A stretch of DNA of 64,000 nucleotides, from contig NZ_SLWN01000003.1 in NCBI RefSeq assembly GCF_004342025.1, positions 248,001 through 312,000 of the forward strand. The letters are read 5' to 3'. The stretch's first letter is position 1. The number at the start of each line of letters is the position of its first letter. Below the pieces are notes generated by a model that searched no databases, was not told where the DNA came from, and saw only the letters and a program-made list of their open reading frames with translations. The translations under genes and the position numbers were made by a program. This DNA comes from Kribbella steppae. GTDB lineage: Bacteria > Actinomycetota > Actinomycetes > Propionibacteriales > Kribbellaceae. This document shows, piece after piece, positions 1 to 7,983 of this stretch.

Positions 1-14
1 GGCGGCGCCGGAGT

Positions 15-20
15 TACGCT
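15..20 (+). promoter_or_regulatory. -10 element of mshA (leaderless)
   Basis: TACGCT lies 6 nt before the GTG at 27 and there is no Shine-Dalgarno sequence. This spacing puts the transcription start at or next to the start codon, as in leaderless actinobacterial mRNAs, and supports the GTG at 27 as the mshA start. Confidence 0.55.
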
Positions 21-26
21 GACCAC

Positions 27-1319
27 GTGACCCAACCCTTCGCTGACCGTCCCCTCCGGCGGGTCGCAATGATCAGCCTGCACACGTCGCCGCTGGATCT
101 GCCGGGTACCGGGGATGCCGGCGGGATGAACGTCTACGTGGTGGAGCTGTCGAAGCGTCTCGCCGACCTGGGGATCGAGGTCGACGTGTTCACCCGCGCG
201 ACCGCCTCGGCCCTGGCCGCTCGCGTCGAACTGATGCCCGGCGTGATGGTCCGCAACGTCGCGGCCGGTCCGTACGAAGGACTGACCAAGAACGAGTTGC
301 CCGCCCAGCTGTGCACGTTCGCCCGCGCCGTACTGCGGGCCGAGGCGATCCACGAGCCCGGGCACTACGACGTGATCCACTCGCACTACTGGTTGTCCGG
401 CCAGGTCGGGCTGCTCGCCCGCGACCGCTGGGCCGTCCCGCTCGTCCACACCATGCACACGATGGCCAAGGTGAAGAACGCCAGCCTCGCGGACGACGAC
501 GTACCCGAACCGCCTGCACGGCTGCTCGGTGAGGAACAGGTGGTCGAAGCCGCCGACCGGCTGCTCGCCAACACCGAGGACGAGGCGAACGAACTGATCA
601 CCCTGTACGGCGCCCAGCCCGCGAAGGTCGGCGTGGTCAACCCAGGCGTGGATCTGGACATGTTCAGCCCTGGTGACCAGGCGGCGGCCCGGCGGGCGAT
701 CGGATTGCCCGAGGATGCCGTCGTCCTGGCGTTCGTCGGGCGGATCCAGCCGTTGAAGGCGCCGGACCTGCTGATCCGGGCGGCCGCGCGGATGCTCGAG
801 CGGGATCCGTCGTTGCGGTCGCGGCTCGTGGTCGCGGTGATCGGCGGTCCGTCGGGTAACGGCATGGAGCATCCGGAGTCGCATGCGGAACTGGCCCGGG
901 CGCTGGGGGTCGACGACGTGACCCGGTTCGTCAAGCCGATGGAGCGACCCACGCTGGCCGACTGGTACCGATCCGCGTCGGTCGTCTGCGTTCCGTCGTA
1001 CTCGGAATCCTTCGGGCTGGTCGCGCTGGAGGCGCAGGCTTGCGGTACGCCGGTGGTCGCGGCGGCCGTCGGCGGGCTGACGACCGCGGTCGTGGACGGG
1101 CAGACCGGGCTGCTGGTGCCCGGCCACAGCGTCGACGACTTCGCCGACGCGCTGACCCGGATCGCGACGGATCCGCTCACCCGCGAGAGCATGGGCCGGG
1201 CGGCGGTCAAACACGCCCAGGGCTTCGGCTGGGACCTGACCGCCAAGAAGACGCTGGCCGCGTACCGCGTCGCGACCGAGACAATGGCGGCCGACCTGGC
1301 CGCGGAGGTAGCTGGATGA
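27..1319 (+). CDS. mshA: D-inositol-3-phosphate glycosyltransferase MshA
   Basis: First committed step of mycothiol synthesis: transfer of GlcNAc from UDP-GlcNAc to 1L-myo-inositol 1-phosphate, in the cytoplasm. The 430-residue protein has the GT-B fold pattern of GT4 enzymes. The N-terminal [20 protein letters not shown] motif (about residues 18-36) is typical of MshA, and the C-terminal nucleotide-sugar site has [18 protein letters not shown] with the E-x7-E pair at E327 and E335. Length fits the family. The GTG at 27 is chosen because a -10 hexamer sits 6 nt upstream; an in-frame ATG at 69 would cut into the conserved N-terminus. The next gene overlaps its stop (ATGA), and the order mshA-ybjN-like-gpmA matches other actinobacteria. 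Confidence 0.95.
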   Translation: MTQPFADRPLRRVAMISLHTSPLDLPGTGDAGGMNVYVVELSKRLADLGIEVDVFTRATASALAARVELMPGVMVRNVAAGPYEGLTKNELPAQLCTFARAVLRAEAIHEPGHYDVIHSHYWLSGQVGLLARDRWAVPLVHTMHTMAKVKNASLADDDVPEPPARLLGEEQVVEAADRLLANTEDEANELITLYGAQPAKVGVVNPGVDLDMFSPGDQAAARRAIGLPEDAVVLAFVGRIQPLKAPDLLIRAAARMLERDPSLRSRLVVAVIGGPSGNGMEHPESHAELARALGVDDVTRFVKPMERPTLADWYRSASVVCVPSYSESFGLVALEAQACGTPVVAAAVGGLTTAVVDGQTGLLVPGHSVDDFADALTRIATDPLTRESMGRAAVKHAQGFGWDLTAKKTLAAYRVATETMAADLAAEVAG

Positions 1320-1801
1320 GGGTTTCGGCGGCGGATGTGATCCGCCAGGTGCTGAAGGAGAACGAGCTCGACTTCACCGAGAGCGAGCCCGGCGCCTTCG
1401 CCGCGGACCTGCCGGGGGAGCGGAAGCTGAAGACGACCTGCACGCTGACGGTCGGCCCGCAGGCGGTCCACGTGCACGCGTTCGTCGCCCGGCACCCGGA
1501 CGAGAACCACGAGGCCGTCTACCGCTGGCTGCTGGAGCGGAACCTGAAGATGTACGGCGTCGCGTTCGCCGTCGACCACCTGGGCGACATTCACCTGGAC
1601 GGCCGCGTCCCGCTGCACGCGATCACCCCGACCGAGGTGGACCGGCTGCTCGGCGCGGTGCTCGAGTACGCCGACTCGTCCTTCAACACGATCCTGGAGC
1701 TCGGCTTCGCGTCCTCGATCCGCAAGGAGTACGAGTGGCGGGTCTCCCGCGGCGAGTCGACCCGGAATCTGGACGCTTTCAAAGGCTGGCTGGAGCCTTA
1801 G
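1316..1801 (+). CDS. YbjN domain-containing protein
   Basis: A 161-residue cytoplasmic protein starting [20 protein letters not shown], with the alpha/beta pattern of the YbjN family (secretion-chaperone-like fold, no known catalytic activity). The ATG overlaps the mshA stop codon by 4 nt (ATGA), so the two are probably co-translated. The open frame reaches back into mshA, but that part has no YbjN character. The homologue next to mshA in Mycobacterium tuberculosis has the same position. The role is unknown; the pairing with mshA is conserved context only. The stop codon lies at the edge of a long perfect inverted repeat. Confidence 0.85.
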   Translation: MRVSAADVIRQVLKENELDFTESEPGAFAADLPGERKLKTTCTLTVGPQAVHVHAFVARHPDENHEAVYRWLLERNLKMYGVAFAVDHLGDIHLDGRVPLHAITPTEVDRLLGAVLEYADSSFNTILELGFASSIRKEYEWRVSRGESTRNLDAFKGWLEP

Positions 1802-1885
1802 TGCCCCGTGTGCGATGTGGCTTGGCGCTATCGGCGCACAGGCACGACACCGCTATCTCTCAAGCCACATCGCACACGGGGCACT
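1800..1885. repeat. 25-bp perfect inverted repeat between the ybjN-like gene and gpmA
   Basis: Positions 1800-1824 and 1861-1885 are exact reverse complements (arm core TGCCCCGTGTGCGATGTGG) separated by 36 nt. The stem is long and has no U-tract after it, so it is not a standard intrinsic terminator, although a hairpin could still stop or protect the upstream transcript. The left arm begins in the ybjN-like stop codon and the right arm ends 2 nt before the gpmA -10 hexamer. It could be a small mobile palindromic repeat, a cruciform or a binding site. Confidence 0.85.
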
Positions 1886-1887
1886 TG

Positions 1888-1893
1888 TAGGCT
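1888..1893 (+). promoter_or_regulatory. -10 element of gpmA (leaderless)
   Basis: TAGGCT is 7 nt before the ATG at 1901, with no Shine-Dalgarno sequence between them. It supports the ATG at 1901 over the upstream in-frame ATG at 1808, which lies inside the inverted repeat region. Confidence 0.5.
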
Positions 1894-1900
1894 TGCCGCC

Positions 1901-2647
1901 ATGACCTATCGCCTGATCCTGCTCCGCCACGGCCACAGCGACTGGAACGCCAAGAACCTGTTCACCGGCTGGGTGGATGTCGACCTGAACGCCCAGGGCG
2001 TCGAGGAGGCCCACCGCGGTGGTGAGCTGCTGCGCGAGCGCGACCTGCTCCCGGACGTCCTGCACACCTCGGTGCTGCGCCGGGCGATCCGCACCGCGAC
2101 CATCGCCCTCGAGGTGGCCGACCGGCAGTGGATCGACGTACGCCGGCACTGGCGGCTGAACGAGCGCCACTACGGCGGGCTGCAGGGCAAGGACAAGAAG
2201 CAGACGCTGGAGGAGCTCGGCGAGGAGCAGTTCATGCTGTTCCGCCGTTCCTACGACACCCCGCCGCCGCCGATCGAGCGCGGCTCGGAGTACGACCAGG
2301 CCGGCGACCCGCGGTACGCCGGGCTCCCGTCGGAGCTGCTCCCGTCGACCGAGTGCCTCAAGGACGTCGTCGAGCGGATGCTGCCCTACTGGTACGACGC
2401 GATCGTCCCGGACCTGCGGTCCGGCAAGACCGTCCTGGTCACCGCCCACGGCAACTCGCTCCGCGCCCTGGTCAAGCACCTGGACAACCTGGACGAGGCG
2501 ACCATCGTCGGCCTGAACATCCCGACCGGCATCCCCCTCTACTACGAACTCGACGAGGATTTCCACCCGGTCACCCCCGGCGGCGAGTACCTGGACCCCC
2601 AGGCCGCCAAGGAAGCCATCGAAGCCGTCAAGAATCAGGGTCGCTGA
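1901..2647 (+). CDS. gpmA: 2,3-bisphosphoglycerate-dependent phosphoglycerate mutase
   Basis: Glycolysis and gluconeogenesis: interconverts 3- and 2-phosphoglycerate through a phosphohistidine. The 248-residue protein starts [16 protein letters not shown]; the RHG motif at residues 9-11 carries the phosphorylated histidine, [13 protein letters not shown] supplies the acid and substrate contacts, and the second catalytic histidine is in [16 protein letters not shown]. Length is normal for the dPGM family. The start is set by homology and the -10 element at 1888-1893. The M. tuberculosis homologue gpm1 also sits just before senX3-regX3. A GC-rich hairpin follows the stop. Confidence 0.97.
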   Translation: MTYRLILLRHGHSDWNAKNLFTGWVDVDLNAQGVEEAHRGGELLRERDLLPDVLHTSVLRRAIRTATIALEVADRQWIDVRRHWRLNERHYGGLQGKDKKQTLEELGEEQFMLFRRSYDTPPPPIERGSEYDQAGDPRYAGLPSELLPSTECLKDVVERMLPYWYDAIVPDLRSGKTVLVTAHGNSLRALVKHLDNLDEATIVGLNIPTGIPLYYELDEDFHPVTPGGEYLDPQAAKEAIEAVKNQGR

Positions 2648-2660
2648 AGCTCAGCAGTGC

Positions 2661-2697
2661 CGGGGTCAGCGGTCAGCCACCAGCTCCGCTGACCCCG
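2661..2697. terminator. Hairpin terminator after gpmA
   Basis: Perfect 11-bp stem CGGGGTCAGCG/CGCTGACCCCG with a 15-nt loop, 14 nt after the gpmA stop. It overlaps the last codons of the convergent small gene at 2673-2906, so it may serve both strands. There is no clear U-tract. Confidence 0.55.
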
Positions 2698-2906
2698 TCC
2701 AGGTCCACGGTGCGCAGGTGATCGAGCCGCGCTTGCAACTCGGGCCGGTCGGCGAGCAGCTCCGCGCTGCCTTCCAGCAGCTCGAGCTCGGCCTTCAAGA
2801 GCTCCTTCATCCGCCGCTCGACCGAGTCGAGATGGTCCAGCATCTCGTCCCCGGACAAGCTGGACACATCGGTGCTGATCAACCGCTCGGTCTCTGATTC
2901 GTCCAT
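2673..2906 (-). CDS. Small hypothetical acidic coiled-coil protein
   Basis: Not recognised. With the ATG at 2906 the product is 77 residues, rich in Glu, Leu and Asp (MDESETERLISTD...), with heptad-like leucine spacing in the middle (EMLDHLDSVERRMKEL and following) suggesting a helical hairpin or coiled coil. There is no signal peptide or membrane segment. The frame stays open to 2963, but the extra N-terminal part (GSSHPGTC...) looks like non-coding sequence and overlaps the phoU terminator hairpin. It lies downstream of phoU on the same strand, with the hairpin between them. Codon use looks genuine in the third positions. Confidence 0.6.
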   Translation of the reverse strand: MDESETERLISTDVSSLSGDEMLDHLDSVERRMKELLKAELELLEGSAELLADRPELQARLDHLRTVDLDGVSGAGG

Positions 2907-2946
2907 GCCAGGGAAGATATCCCCCGCACACGTTCCGGGATGCGAA

Positions 2947-2983
2947 GAGCCCTCGGCGACCACCAGGTGGTTGCCGAGGGCTC
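2947..2983 (-). terminator. Hairpin terminator after phoU
   Basis: Inverted repeat GAGCCCTCGGCGACC (2947-2961) and GGTTGCCGAGGGCTC (2969-2983), one G-U pair, just beyond the phoU stop on the minus strand. It separates phoU from the small gene at 2673-2906. Confidence 0.6.
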
Positions 2984-2996
2984 CTTTGAGTGTGGG

Positions 2997-3704
2997 TCAG
3001 TTGCCGTTGGGGTTGGGGGTGGACGCGCCGGCGCCGGAGCCGGCGGCGGTGCCGCCGACGGCGACCGGGAGCTCGCCGGTGACCAGGTAGACGACCCGGC
3101 GGGCCATCGAGACCGCGTGGTCGGAGATGCGCTCGTAGTACCGGCCGAGCAGGGCGATGTCGACCGCGACCTCGACGCCGTGCGGCCAGGAGTCGTCCAT
3201 CATCAGCCGGAACTGGTTGCTCCGGAGCGCGTCCATCTGGTCGTCGGTGGCCTCCAGCTTGCCGGCCGCCTCGACGTCACGGGTCTGGATCACGTCCCCG
3301 GCCGCGTCGACCATCTTGCCGGCTACCGTGCCCATCTCGGTGATGACACTGTGCAGCTCGTCCGGGATGGCCGGCGACGGGTAGCGCAGCCGGGCGATCT
3401 TGGACACGTGCGCGGCCAGGTCGCCCATCCGCTCCAGATCCGCGACCATCCGCAGCGCCGCGACCAGCATCCGCAGCTCGTTGGCGACCGGCGACTGCCG
3501 CGCCATCAGCTCGAACACCTTCTCCTCGACGCCTTCACCGGCGGCGTCCAGCTGGATGTCGGCCGCGATGACCTCTTCGGCCTTGCGGATGTCGGCCTCC
3601 AGCAGTGCCGCGGTCGAGCGTCGTACGGCGGTGGACACCGTCCGGGTCATCCGCTCCAGCTCGGCGAGGATGTCGTCGAGCTGCTCGTGGTAGGTGTCAC
3701 GCAT
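2997..3704 (-). CDS. phoU: Phosphate-signalling complex protein PhoU
   Basis: Cytoplasmic negative modulator of the phosphate two-component system and of Pst transport. The 235-residue protein starts MRDTYHEQLDDILAELERM and has the two-fold repeated three-helix-bundle pattern of PhoU, with metal-binding motifs of the E-x3-D type (for example DLERMGDLAAHVSK and YYERISDHAVSMARR). It is divergent from senX3-regX3, the kinase/regulator pair it is expected to modulate. A GGAAACGAA stretch precedes the ATG. The C-terminus ends in a Gly/Ala/Asn-rich tail. The 208-bp intergenic region to senX3 contains a PHO-box-like direct repeat. Confidence 0.95.
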   Translation of the reverse strand: MRDTYHEQLDDILAELERMTRTVSTAVRRSTAALLEADIRKAEEVIAADIQLDAAGEGVEEKVFELMARQSPVANELRMLVAALRMVADLERMGDLAAHVSKIARLRYPSPAIPDELHSVITEMGTVAGKMVDAAGDVIQTRDVEAAGKLEATDDQMDALRSNQFRLMMDDSWPHGVEVAVDIALLGRYYERISDHAVSMARRVVYLVTGELPVAVGGTAAGSGAGASTPNPNGN

Positions 3705-3821
3705 TGTGTTCGTTTCCGATCTGTGGTGTCCGGGTGTCGCGGTGGGCGGAGAGGCAGGGACCGCCTGGGACCCCGCCCAACGGTGACCGTATGCCGTCGA
3801 GGTTGCCGGACGGCGACGAGT

Positions 3822-3839
3822 GGTGAACGCCTGATGAAC
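3822..3839 (-). promoter_or_regulatory. PHO-box-like direct repeat
   Basis: On the minus strand GTTCATC (3839-3833) and GTTCACC (3828-3822) form a direct repeat with 11-nt periodicity. This resembles the 11-nt repeat units bound by PhoP/RegX3-type response regulators in actinobacteria. It lies between phoU and senX3-regX3, so it fits autoregulation by RegX3. Confidence 0.55.
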
Positions 3840-3899
3840 AGTTAGGTCGCGTCCCGGTCATCCGGTGCTCATTCGGTCTTTCCCTGCTGGTTGCCCGCG

Positions 3900-3905
3900 T
3901 AGCAT
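3900..3905 (+). promoter_or_regulatory. -10 element of senX3 (leaderless)
   Basis: TAGCAT lies 7 nt before the GTG at 3913. There is no Shine-Dalgarno sequence before that GTG or before the alternative GTG at 3865. This favours the GTG at 3913. Confidence 0.5.
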
Positions 3906-3912
3906 CGTTGCC

Positions 3913-5127
3913 GTGGACCCCACGCTGGCTGCGGTGCTGGGCGGCGTCATCGGCGCGGCCCTGGCCCTGCTTTCACTCGGTGCGATGATGCTCAGCGAGC
4001 GGGCCCAGCACAAGATCCCGGTGTCCCCGGAGCCGATCGTCCCGAGCGGTGTCGCCACCGTCTTGTCGGTGTTGCGGTCGTCCGCGGTGGTGATGGGTCC
4101 GGAGGACCAGGTGCTCCAGGCCAGCGCCCCGGCCCACGTGCTCGGCATCGTCCGGGGCGAGCGGCTGGTGGTCGAGGACCTGCTGACCATGGTCCGGGCG
4201 GTACGTCGCGACGGCGAGATCCGCCAGCAGGACCTGGAGATCATCCGCGGCCGGCTCGGCGCCACGCAGTACGTGAGTGCCCGGGTGGCGCCGCTGGGCA
4301 GCCAGTTGGTGCTGGTCCTGGTCGAGGACCGGACCCGGGAACGCCGGCTGGAGGCGATCCGGCGGGACTTCACCGTCAACGTCAGCCACGAGTTGAAGAC
4401 GCCGATCGGCGCGCTGATCCTGCTCGCCGACGCGGTCTCGGAGGCGGCCGACGACCCGGAGGCGGTGCAGCGGTTCTCCGGCCGGATGCGGATCGAGGCG
4501 GCCCGGCTGAGCCGGCTGGTGAAGGAGATCATCGAGCTGTCCCGGCTGCAGGGCGACGACCCGCTGGAGAATCCCGGCCCGGTCGACATCAACGGCGTCA
4601 TCGACGCCGCGGTGGACCGCTGCCGGGTGGACGCGGAGGACCGCGACATCAAGATCGTGGTGAAGACCGATCCGGATCTCGAGGTGATGGGCAGCGAGGA
4701 CCAGCTGTCCATCGCGATCGGCAACCTGGTCGAGAACGCGGTCAACTACAGCCCCGACGGCACCCGGGTGGCGGTCGCCGCGCACCCGATCGGCGACCTG
4801 GTCGAGGTGACCGTCAGCGACCAGGGCGTGGGCATCCCGAGCAGCGATCTGGAACGCATCTTCGAACGGTTCTACCGGGTCGACCGGGCCCGGAGCCGTG
4901 AAACCGGTGGTACCGGCCTCGGTCTCTCCATCGTCAAACACATCGCCTCCATCCACGGAGGCGATGTGCGGGTCTGGAGCGTCGAGGGCCAGGGTTCCAC
5001 CTTCACCGTGAGACTCCCGCTGCGGCTCGAACCCGCCGCGGGCCAGACCGACTCCCCCAGCCAGGAGGAGCCGGCCATTCCCCTGACGCCTACCCCGTCA
5101 GAAAGAGCCAAGGAGGCAGCTTCGTGA
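3913..5127 (+). CDS. senX3: Sensor histidine kinase SenX3
   Basis: Membrane sensor kinase of the phosphate-responsive SenX3-RegX3 system. From the GTG at 3913 it has 404 residues: an N-terminal membrane segment (about 6-26), a PAS-like region, the HisKA H-box FTVNVSHELKTP with phospho-acceptor H159, then the ATPase domain with N-box (IGNLVENAVNYSP), G1 (DQGVGIP), F-box (ERFYRVD) and G2 (GGTGLGLSIVKH). Mycobacterial SenX3 also begins directly at the membrane segment, which supports this start over the GTG at 3865. It overlaps regX3 by GTGA and is divergent from phoU. A short disordered Pro/Ser/Glu tail ends the protein. Confidence 0.93.
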   Translation: MDPTLAAVLGGVIGAALALLSLGAMMLSERAQHKIPVSPEPIVPSGVATVLSVLRSSAVVMGPEDQVLQASAPAHVLGIVRGERLVVEDLLTMVRAVRRDGEIRQQDLEIIRGRLGATQYVSARVAPLGSQLVLVLVEDRTRERRLEAIRRDFTVNVSHELKTPIGALILLADAVSEAADDPEAVQRFSGRMRIEAARLSRLVKEIIELSRLQGDDPLENPGPVDINGVIDAAVDRCRVDAEDRDIKIVVKTDPDLEVMGSEDQLSIAIGNLVENAVNYSPDGTRVAVAAHPIGDLVEVTVSDQGVGIPSSDLERIFERFYRVDRARSRETGGTGLGLSIVKHIASIHGGDVRVWSVEGQGSTFTVRLPLRLEPAAGQTDSPSQEEPAIPLTPTPSERAKEAAS

Positions 5128-5801
5128 CCCGAGTGCTGGTCGTCGAAGACGAAGAGAGCTACAGCGACGCGTTGTCGTACGTGCTGCGCAAGGAAGGGTT
5201 CGAGGTCGCCGTCGCGGAGACCGGCCCGGACGCGCTGGACGAGTACGACCGGGCCGGTGCGGACATCGTCCTGCTCGACCTGATGCTGCCGGGTCTGTCC
5301 GGCACGGAGGTGTGCCGGGCACTGCGCAGCCGGGGCAACGTCCCGGTGATCATCGTCAGCGCCAAGGACACCGAGGTGGACAAGGTGGTCGGCCTCGAAC
5401 TGGGCGCCGACGACTACGTGACCAAGCCCTACAGCCCACGGGAGTTGCTCGCCCGCATCCGCGCCGTACTGCGGCGTGGCCAGGACGTGGAACTGCTGCC
5501 GGACACGCTCGAGGCCGGGCCGGTCCGGATGGACGTCGAGCGGCACGTGGTGACCGTGTCTGGGACCGAGATCCGGCTCCCGCTGAAGGAGTTCGAGCTG
5601 CTCGAGATGCTGCTGCGCAACACCGGCCGGGTGCTCACCCGGGGGCAGCTGATCGACCGGATCTGGGGTGCCGACTATGTGGGCGACACCAAGACCCTGG
5701 ACGTACATGTGAAGCGGTTGCGCTCGAAGCTGGAGAAGGACCCGTCGAACCCGCAGCACCTGGTCACGGTGCGCGGTCTCGGGTACAAGTTCGAGTCCTG
5801 A
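5124..5801 (+). CDS. regX3: Response regulator RegX3
   Basis: OmpR/PhoB-type DNA-binding response regulator, cognate to SenX3; expected to activate phosphate-scavenging genes. The 225-residue protein has a receiver domain (acidic pocket E8-D9, phospho-acceptor D52, K101) and a C-terminal winged helix (GRVLTRGQLIDRIWG ... VDVHVKRLRSKL-type motif). The GTG at 5124 overlaps the senX3 stop and is preceded by AGGAGG at 5111-5116, a strong ribosome site at good spacing. The PHO-box-like repeat upstream of senX3 suggests autoregulation. Confidence 0.95.
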   Translation: MTRVLVVEDEESYSDALSYVLRKEGFEVAVAETGPDALDEYDRAGADIVLLDLMLPGLSGTEVCRALRSRGNVPVIIVSAKDTEVDKVVGLELGADDYVTKPYSPRELLARIRAVLRRGQDVELLPDTLEAGPVRMDVERHVVTVSGTEIRLPLKEFELLEMLLRNTGRVLTRGQLIDRIWGADYVGDTKTLDVHVKRLRSKLEKDPSNPQHLVTVRGLGYKFES

Positions 5802-5878
5802 CCTGACGGAAGGCCGGGCTCTCGCCGCCCAGTCCGAGTCCTGAGTCACATCGTCCCAGGCTGCACAGGTCTTGCCGG

Positions 5879-5897
5879 TTAGCTTAGGCTCTCCTTA
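5879..5897. promoter_or_regulatory. IdeR/DmdR-type iron box
   Basis: A 19-bp site TTAGCTTAGGCTCTCCTTA matches 15 of 19 positions of the actinobacterial iron box TTAGGTTAGGCTAACCTAA. It lies 31 bp before the ATG of the iron-siderophore binding lipoprotein, so that gene is expected to be repressed by an iron-loaded IdeR/DmdR1 regulator. Confidence 0.8.
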
Positions 5898-5928
5898 GTT
5901 GAGGCAATTCATCGCTAAGGAGAGTCCC

Positions 5929-6966
5929 ATGTCCTGGTCCCGTTCCCGGGCGGCCCTGCGGCCGGCCCGAACCGCCGCGCTGGCGGTCGCCACCGTACTG
6001 GTCGCGACCACGCTGGCCGCGTGCGGCAGCGACGCCGACGAGCAGAGCAGCGGCTCTGCCAGTACGGCGGCCGCCGGGTTCCCGGTCACGTTGAAGAACA
6101 CGTTCGGCGAGACCACCATCACCAAGAAGCCGGAGCGCATCGTCACGCTCGGGTGGAACGCCCAGGACGTGGTCTACGCACTCGGCGAGACGCCGGTCGG
6201 GATGCCGAAGGTGACGTACGGCCCGACCGAGGCCGGAACGACCGCGTGGGACGCGGACAAGTTCGACGCCGCCAAGACCGAGTTGCTGGACACCAGCGAC
6301 AAGTTCCCGTTCGAGAAGATCGCGGCGCTGAAGCCGGACGTCATCCTGGCTCCGTACGAGGGCTTCGACGCGGCCACCTACAAGACGCTGTCGGAGATCG
6401 CGCCGACCGTCGCCTACCCGGGCGCACCGTGGCAGACCACCTGGCAGGACCAGACCCTGCTGGTCGGTCAGGCGCTGGGCAAGAAGGCCGAGGCCGAGAA
6501 GCTGATCTCCGGGATCAACGACAAGATCAAGCAGGTCGCGGCCGAGCACCCCGAGTTCAAGGGCAAGACGATCACCGTCGGCTCGTTCGGCGCCGACAAC
6601 TACGCCTACATGCCGACCGACCCGCGGGTGCAGATCCTGAACGAGATGGGCTTCGTGAACGCCCCCGGCGTGGAGAAGCTGCAGGCCGGCAACACCAAGA
6701 AGGAGTTCGCGCTCACCATCAGCAAGGAGAAGGTGCCCGACATCGACGCCGACGTGGTGGTCGCGTACGTCGACGGGCTGGGTGCGCAGAAGTTCCAGGC
6801 CGACCCGGTCTACTCCTCGCTGGCCGCGGTCAAGCGCGGCAGCGCCTATGTCATGGAGGACCAGCAGGTCATTTCCGGGATGAGCGCCGTCAGCGTGCTG
6901 AGCGTCCCGTGGGTGCTGGACAAGATCATCCCCGGCCTGTCCAAGGCCGCCCAAGCCGCGGGCTGA
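5929..6966 (+). CDS. Iron-siderophore ABC transporter substrate-binding lipoprotein
   Basis: Extracellular lipid-anchored receptor of the FepB/FecB class (periplasmic-binding-protein fold with a single long linking helix), presumably delivering ferric siderophore to a permease. The 345-residue protein has a twin-Arg-containing basic N-terminus, a hydrophobic stretch and a lipobox TLAAC with C32, then the typical start of the domain (TKKPERIVTLGWNAQDVVYALGE). The ATG at 5929 has AAGGAGA just upstream; a TTG-type extension to 5899 would run back towards the iron box. No permease or ATPase gene is adjacent, so it is an orphan receptor. The siderophore is not predictable from sequence. Confidence 0.9.
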   Translation: MSWSRSRAALRPARTAALAVATVLVATTLAACGSDADEQSSGSASTAAAGFPVTLKNTFGETTITKKPERIVTLGWNAQDVVYALGETPVGMPKVTYGPTEAGTTAWDADKFDAAKTELLDTSDKFPFEKIAALKPDVILAPYEGFDAATYKTLSEIAPTVAYPGAPWQTTWQDQTLLVGQALGKKAEAEKLISGINDKIKQVAAEHPEFKGKTITVGSFGADNYAYMPTDPRVQILNEMGFVNAPGVEKLQAGNTKKEFALTISKEKVPDIDADVVVAYVDGLGAQKFQADPVYSSLAAVKRGSAYVMEDQQVISGMSAVSVLSVPWVLDKIIPGLSKAAQAAG

Positions 6967-6987
6967 CCTAGGTCGCGTCTGCGACCC

Positions 6988-7020
6988 GCCCGGTACGGCG
7001 ACCGATCTGTCGTACCGGGC
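6988..7020 (+). terminator. Hairpin terminator after the iron-binding lipoprotein gene
   Basis: Perfect 10-bp stem GCCCGGTACG/CGTACCGGGC with a 13-nt loop, 21 nt after the stop codon. There is no long U-tract. Confidence 0.6.
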
Positions 7021-7065
7021 CTCACTCGTCCGTCGGGACCTCGGCCACAGGTCCCGCCGGTACGA

Positions 7066-7100
7066 CGAACGGGCCGTCCCGCGCCGGGGCGGCCCGTTCG
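7066..7100 (-). terminator. Hairpin terminator in the convergent intergenic region
   Basis: Perfect 11-bp stem CGAACGGGCCG/CGGCCCGTTCG with a 13-nt loop, placed 43 bp beyond the stop of the minus-strand lipoprotein gene. It is a second stop between the two convergent genes. Confidence 0.55.
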
Positions 7101-7142
7101 GATGTCTGACGCGAGTACGACGCTCAGCGTCGTACCGGCGGC

Positions 7143-7718
7143 TCAGCCGTGCGACTCCCCATCGTCGCGCGGGGACGGGGAGTAGTGGTCCTGGGTCAGG
7201 ACCGGGACGTAGGCGGTGATCGGGCCGGCCTCGCCGAACGTGATCACCACGTTGACCATCTGGCCCGGCTTGGCGCCGGTGACCGTGATCGGCTCGCCGC
7301 TCGCCTCGCCGCTCTCGGCCTCCGCGCCGGTGGCCGGCGGCAGCACGGTGGAGGTCCCGGCCTTCAGGTCCAGGGGCTTCACGTTGCCGAACGTGACCTC
7401 GGTCGGCTGGTCGCCGCCGGCCTGGCCGTCCTCGGTCTCCGGCGGCGCCTGCTCGATCCCGACCAGCGTGTCGTCGGATCCACCGTTGTTGACGATGACG
7501 GCGTGCAGTTCGCCCTTGCCGTCCTCGGAGGCGAGCACCAGGACGTTACGTACCGCGATCGAGCCTGAGTCGGCGTTGGTGCCCTCGGCCGGCTGGTACG
7601 GCTGCGACGTCTGGGCGTTGAAGCTCGCGCCGCAGGCCGTCAGCACGATACTCAGAGTGGCGGCGGCACCCGCCAGCGCGGCGCGCCGGACGGACCGCGA
7701 GGACAACGTGATCGGCAC
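7143..7718 (-). CDS. Small secreted lipoprotein, function unknown
   Basis: A 191-residue protein from the GTG at 7718, which is preceded on the minus strand by AGGAGAGG. The N-terminus has a basic region, hydrophobic stretch and lipobox VLTAC with C29, so it should be exported and lipid-anchored. The mature part is a single beta-rich domain (IAVRNVLVLASEDGKGELHA...) resembling small actinobacterial lipoproteins with an immunoglobulin-like or copper-chaperone-like fold, but no diagnostic metal ligands are visible. The frame extends upstream to 7856 without a signal-like N-terminus. It is divergent from carD and shares no operon. Confidence 0.75.
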   Translation of the reverse strand: MPITLSSRSVRRAALAGAAATLSIVLTACGASFNAQTSQPYQPAEGTNADSGSIAVRNVLVLASEDGKGELHAVIVNNGGSDDTLVGIEQAPPETEDGQAGGDQPTEVTFGNVKPLDLKAGTSTVLPPATGAEAESGEASGEPITVTGAKPGQMVNVVITFGEAGPITAYVPVLTQDHYSPSPRDDGESHG

Positions 7719-7983
7719 TGGGATCCCTCTCCTGCAAAGCTGTTCGAGGCCGTCAGGCAGCGGCCTCCGGCGCGTCACAGCGTAGCTCTCGCACCCGCCG
7801 GACCCGACGGCGGGATGGCCATCACGGGCTGTCGCGACGGTGTCCCCGGCAACCATTCACGCGCGCACGAGGCATGGCCGAGAAAGTTTGTCAAGGCGAG
7901 AAGTGGCCTCTGACCAGCGCAAACGCCCCGGCCCGCCCCTTTGCCACGTGGTAGGATAGAGCTTGGAAAGGGGCACGTGACAT

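Noticed and set aside
386..1618. 410-residue minus-strand frame across mshA and the ybjN-like gene
   Set aside because: Antisense to two well-supported genes; composition is Arg/Ser/Ala-rich and no domain is recognisable.
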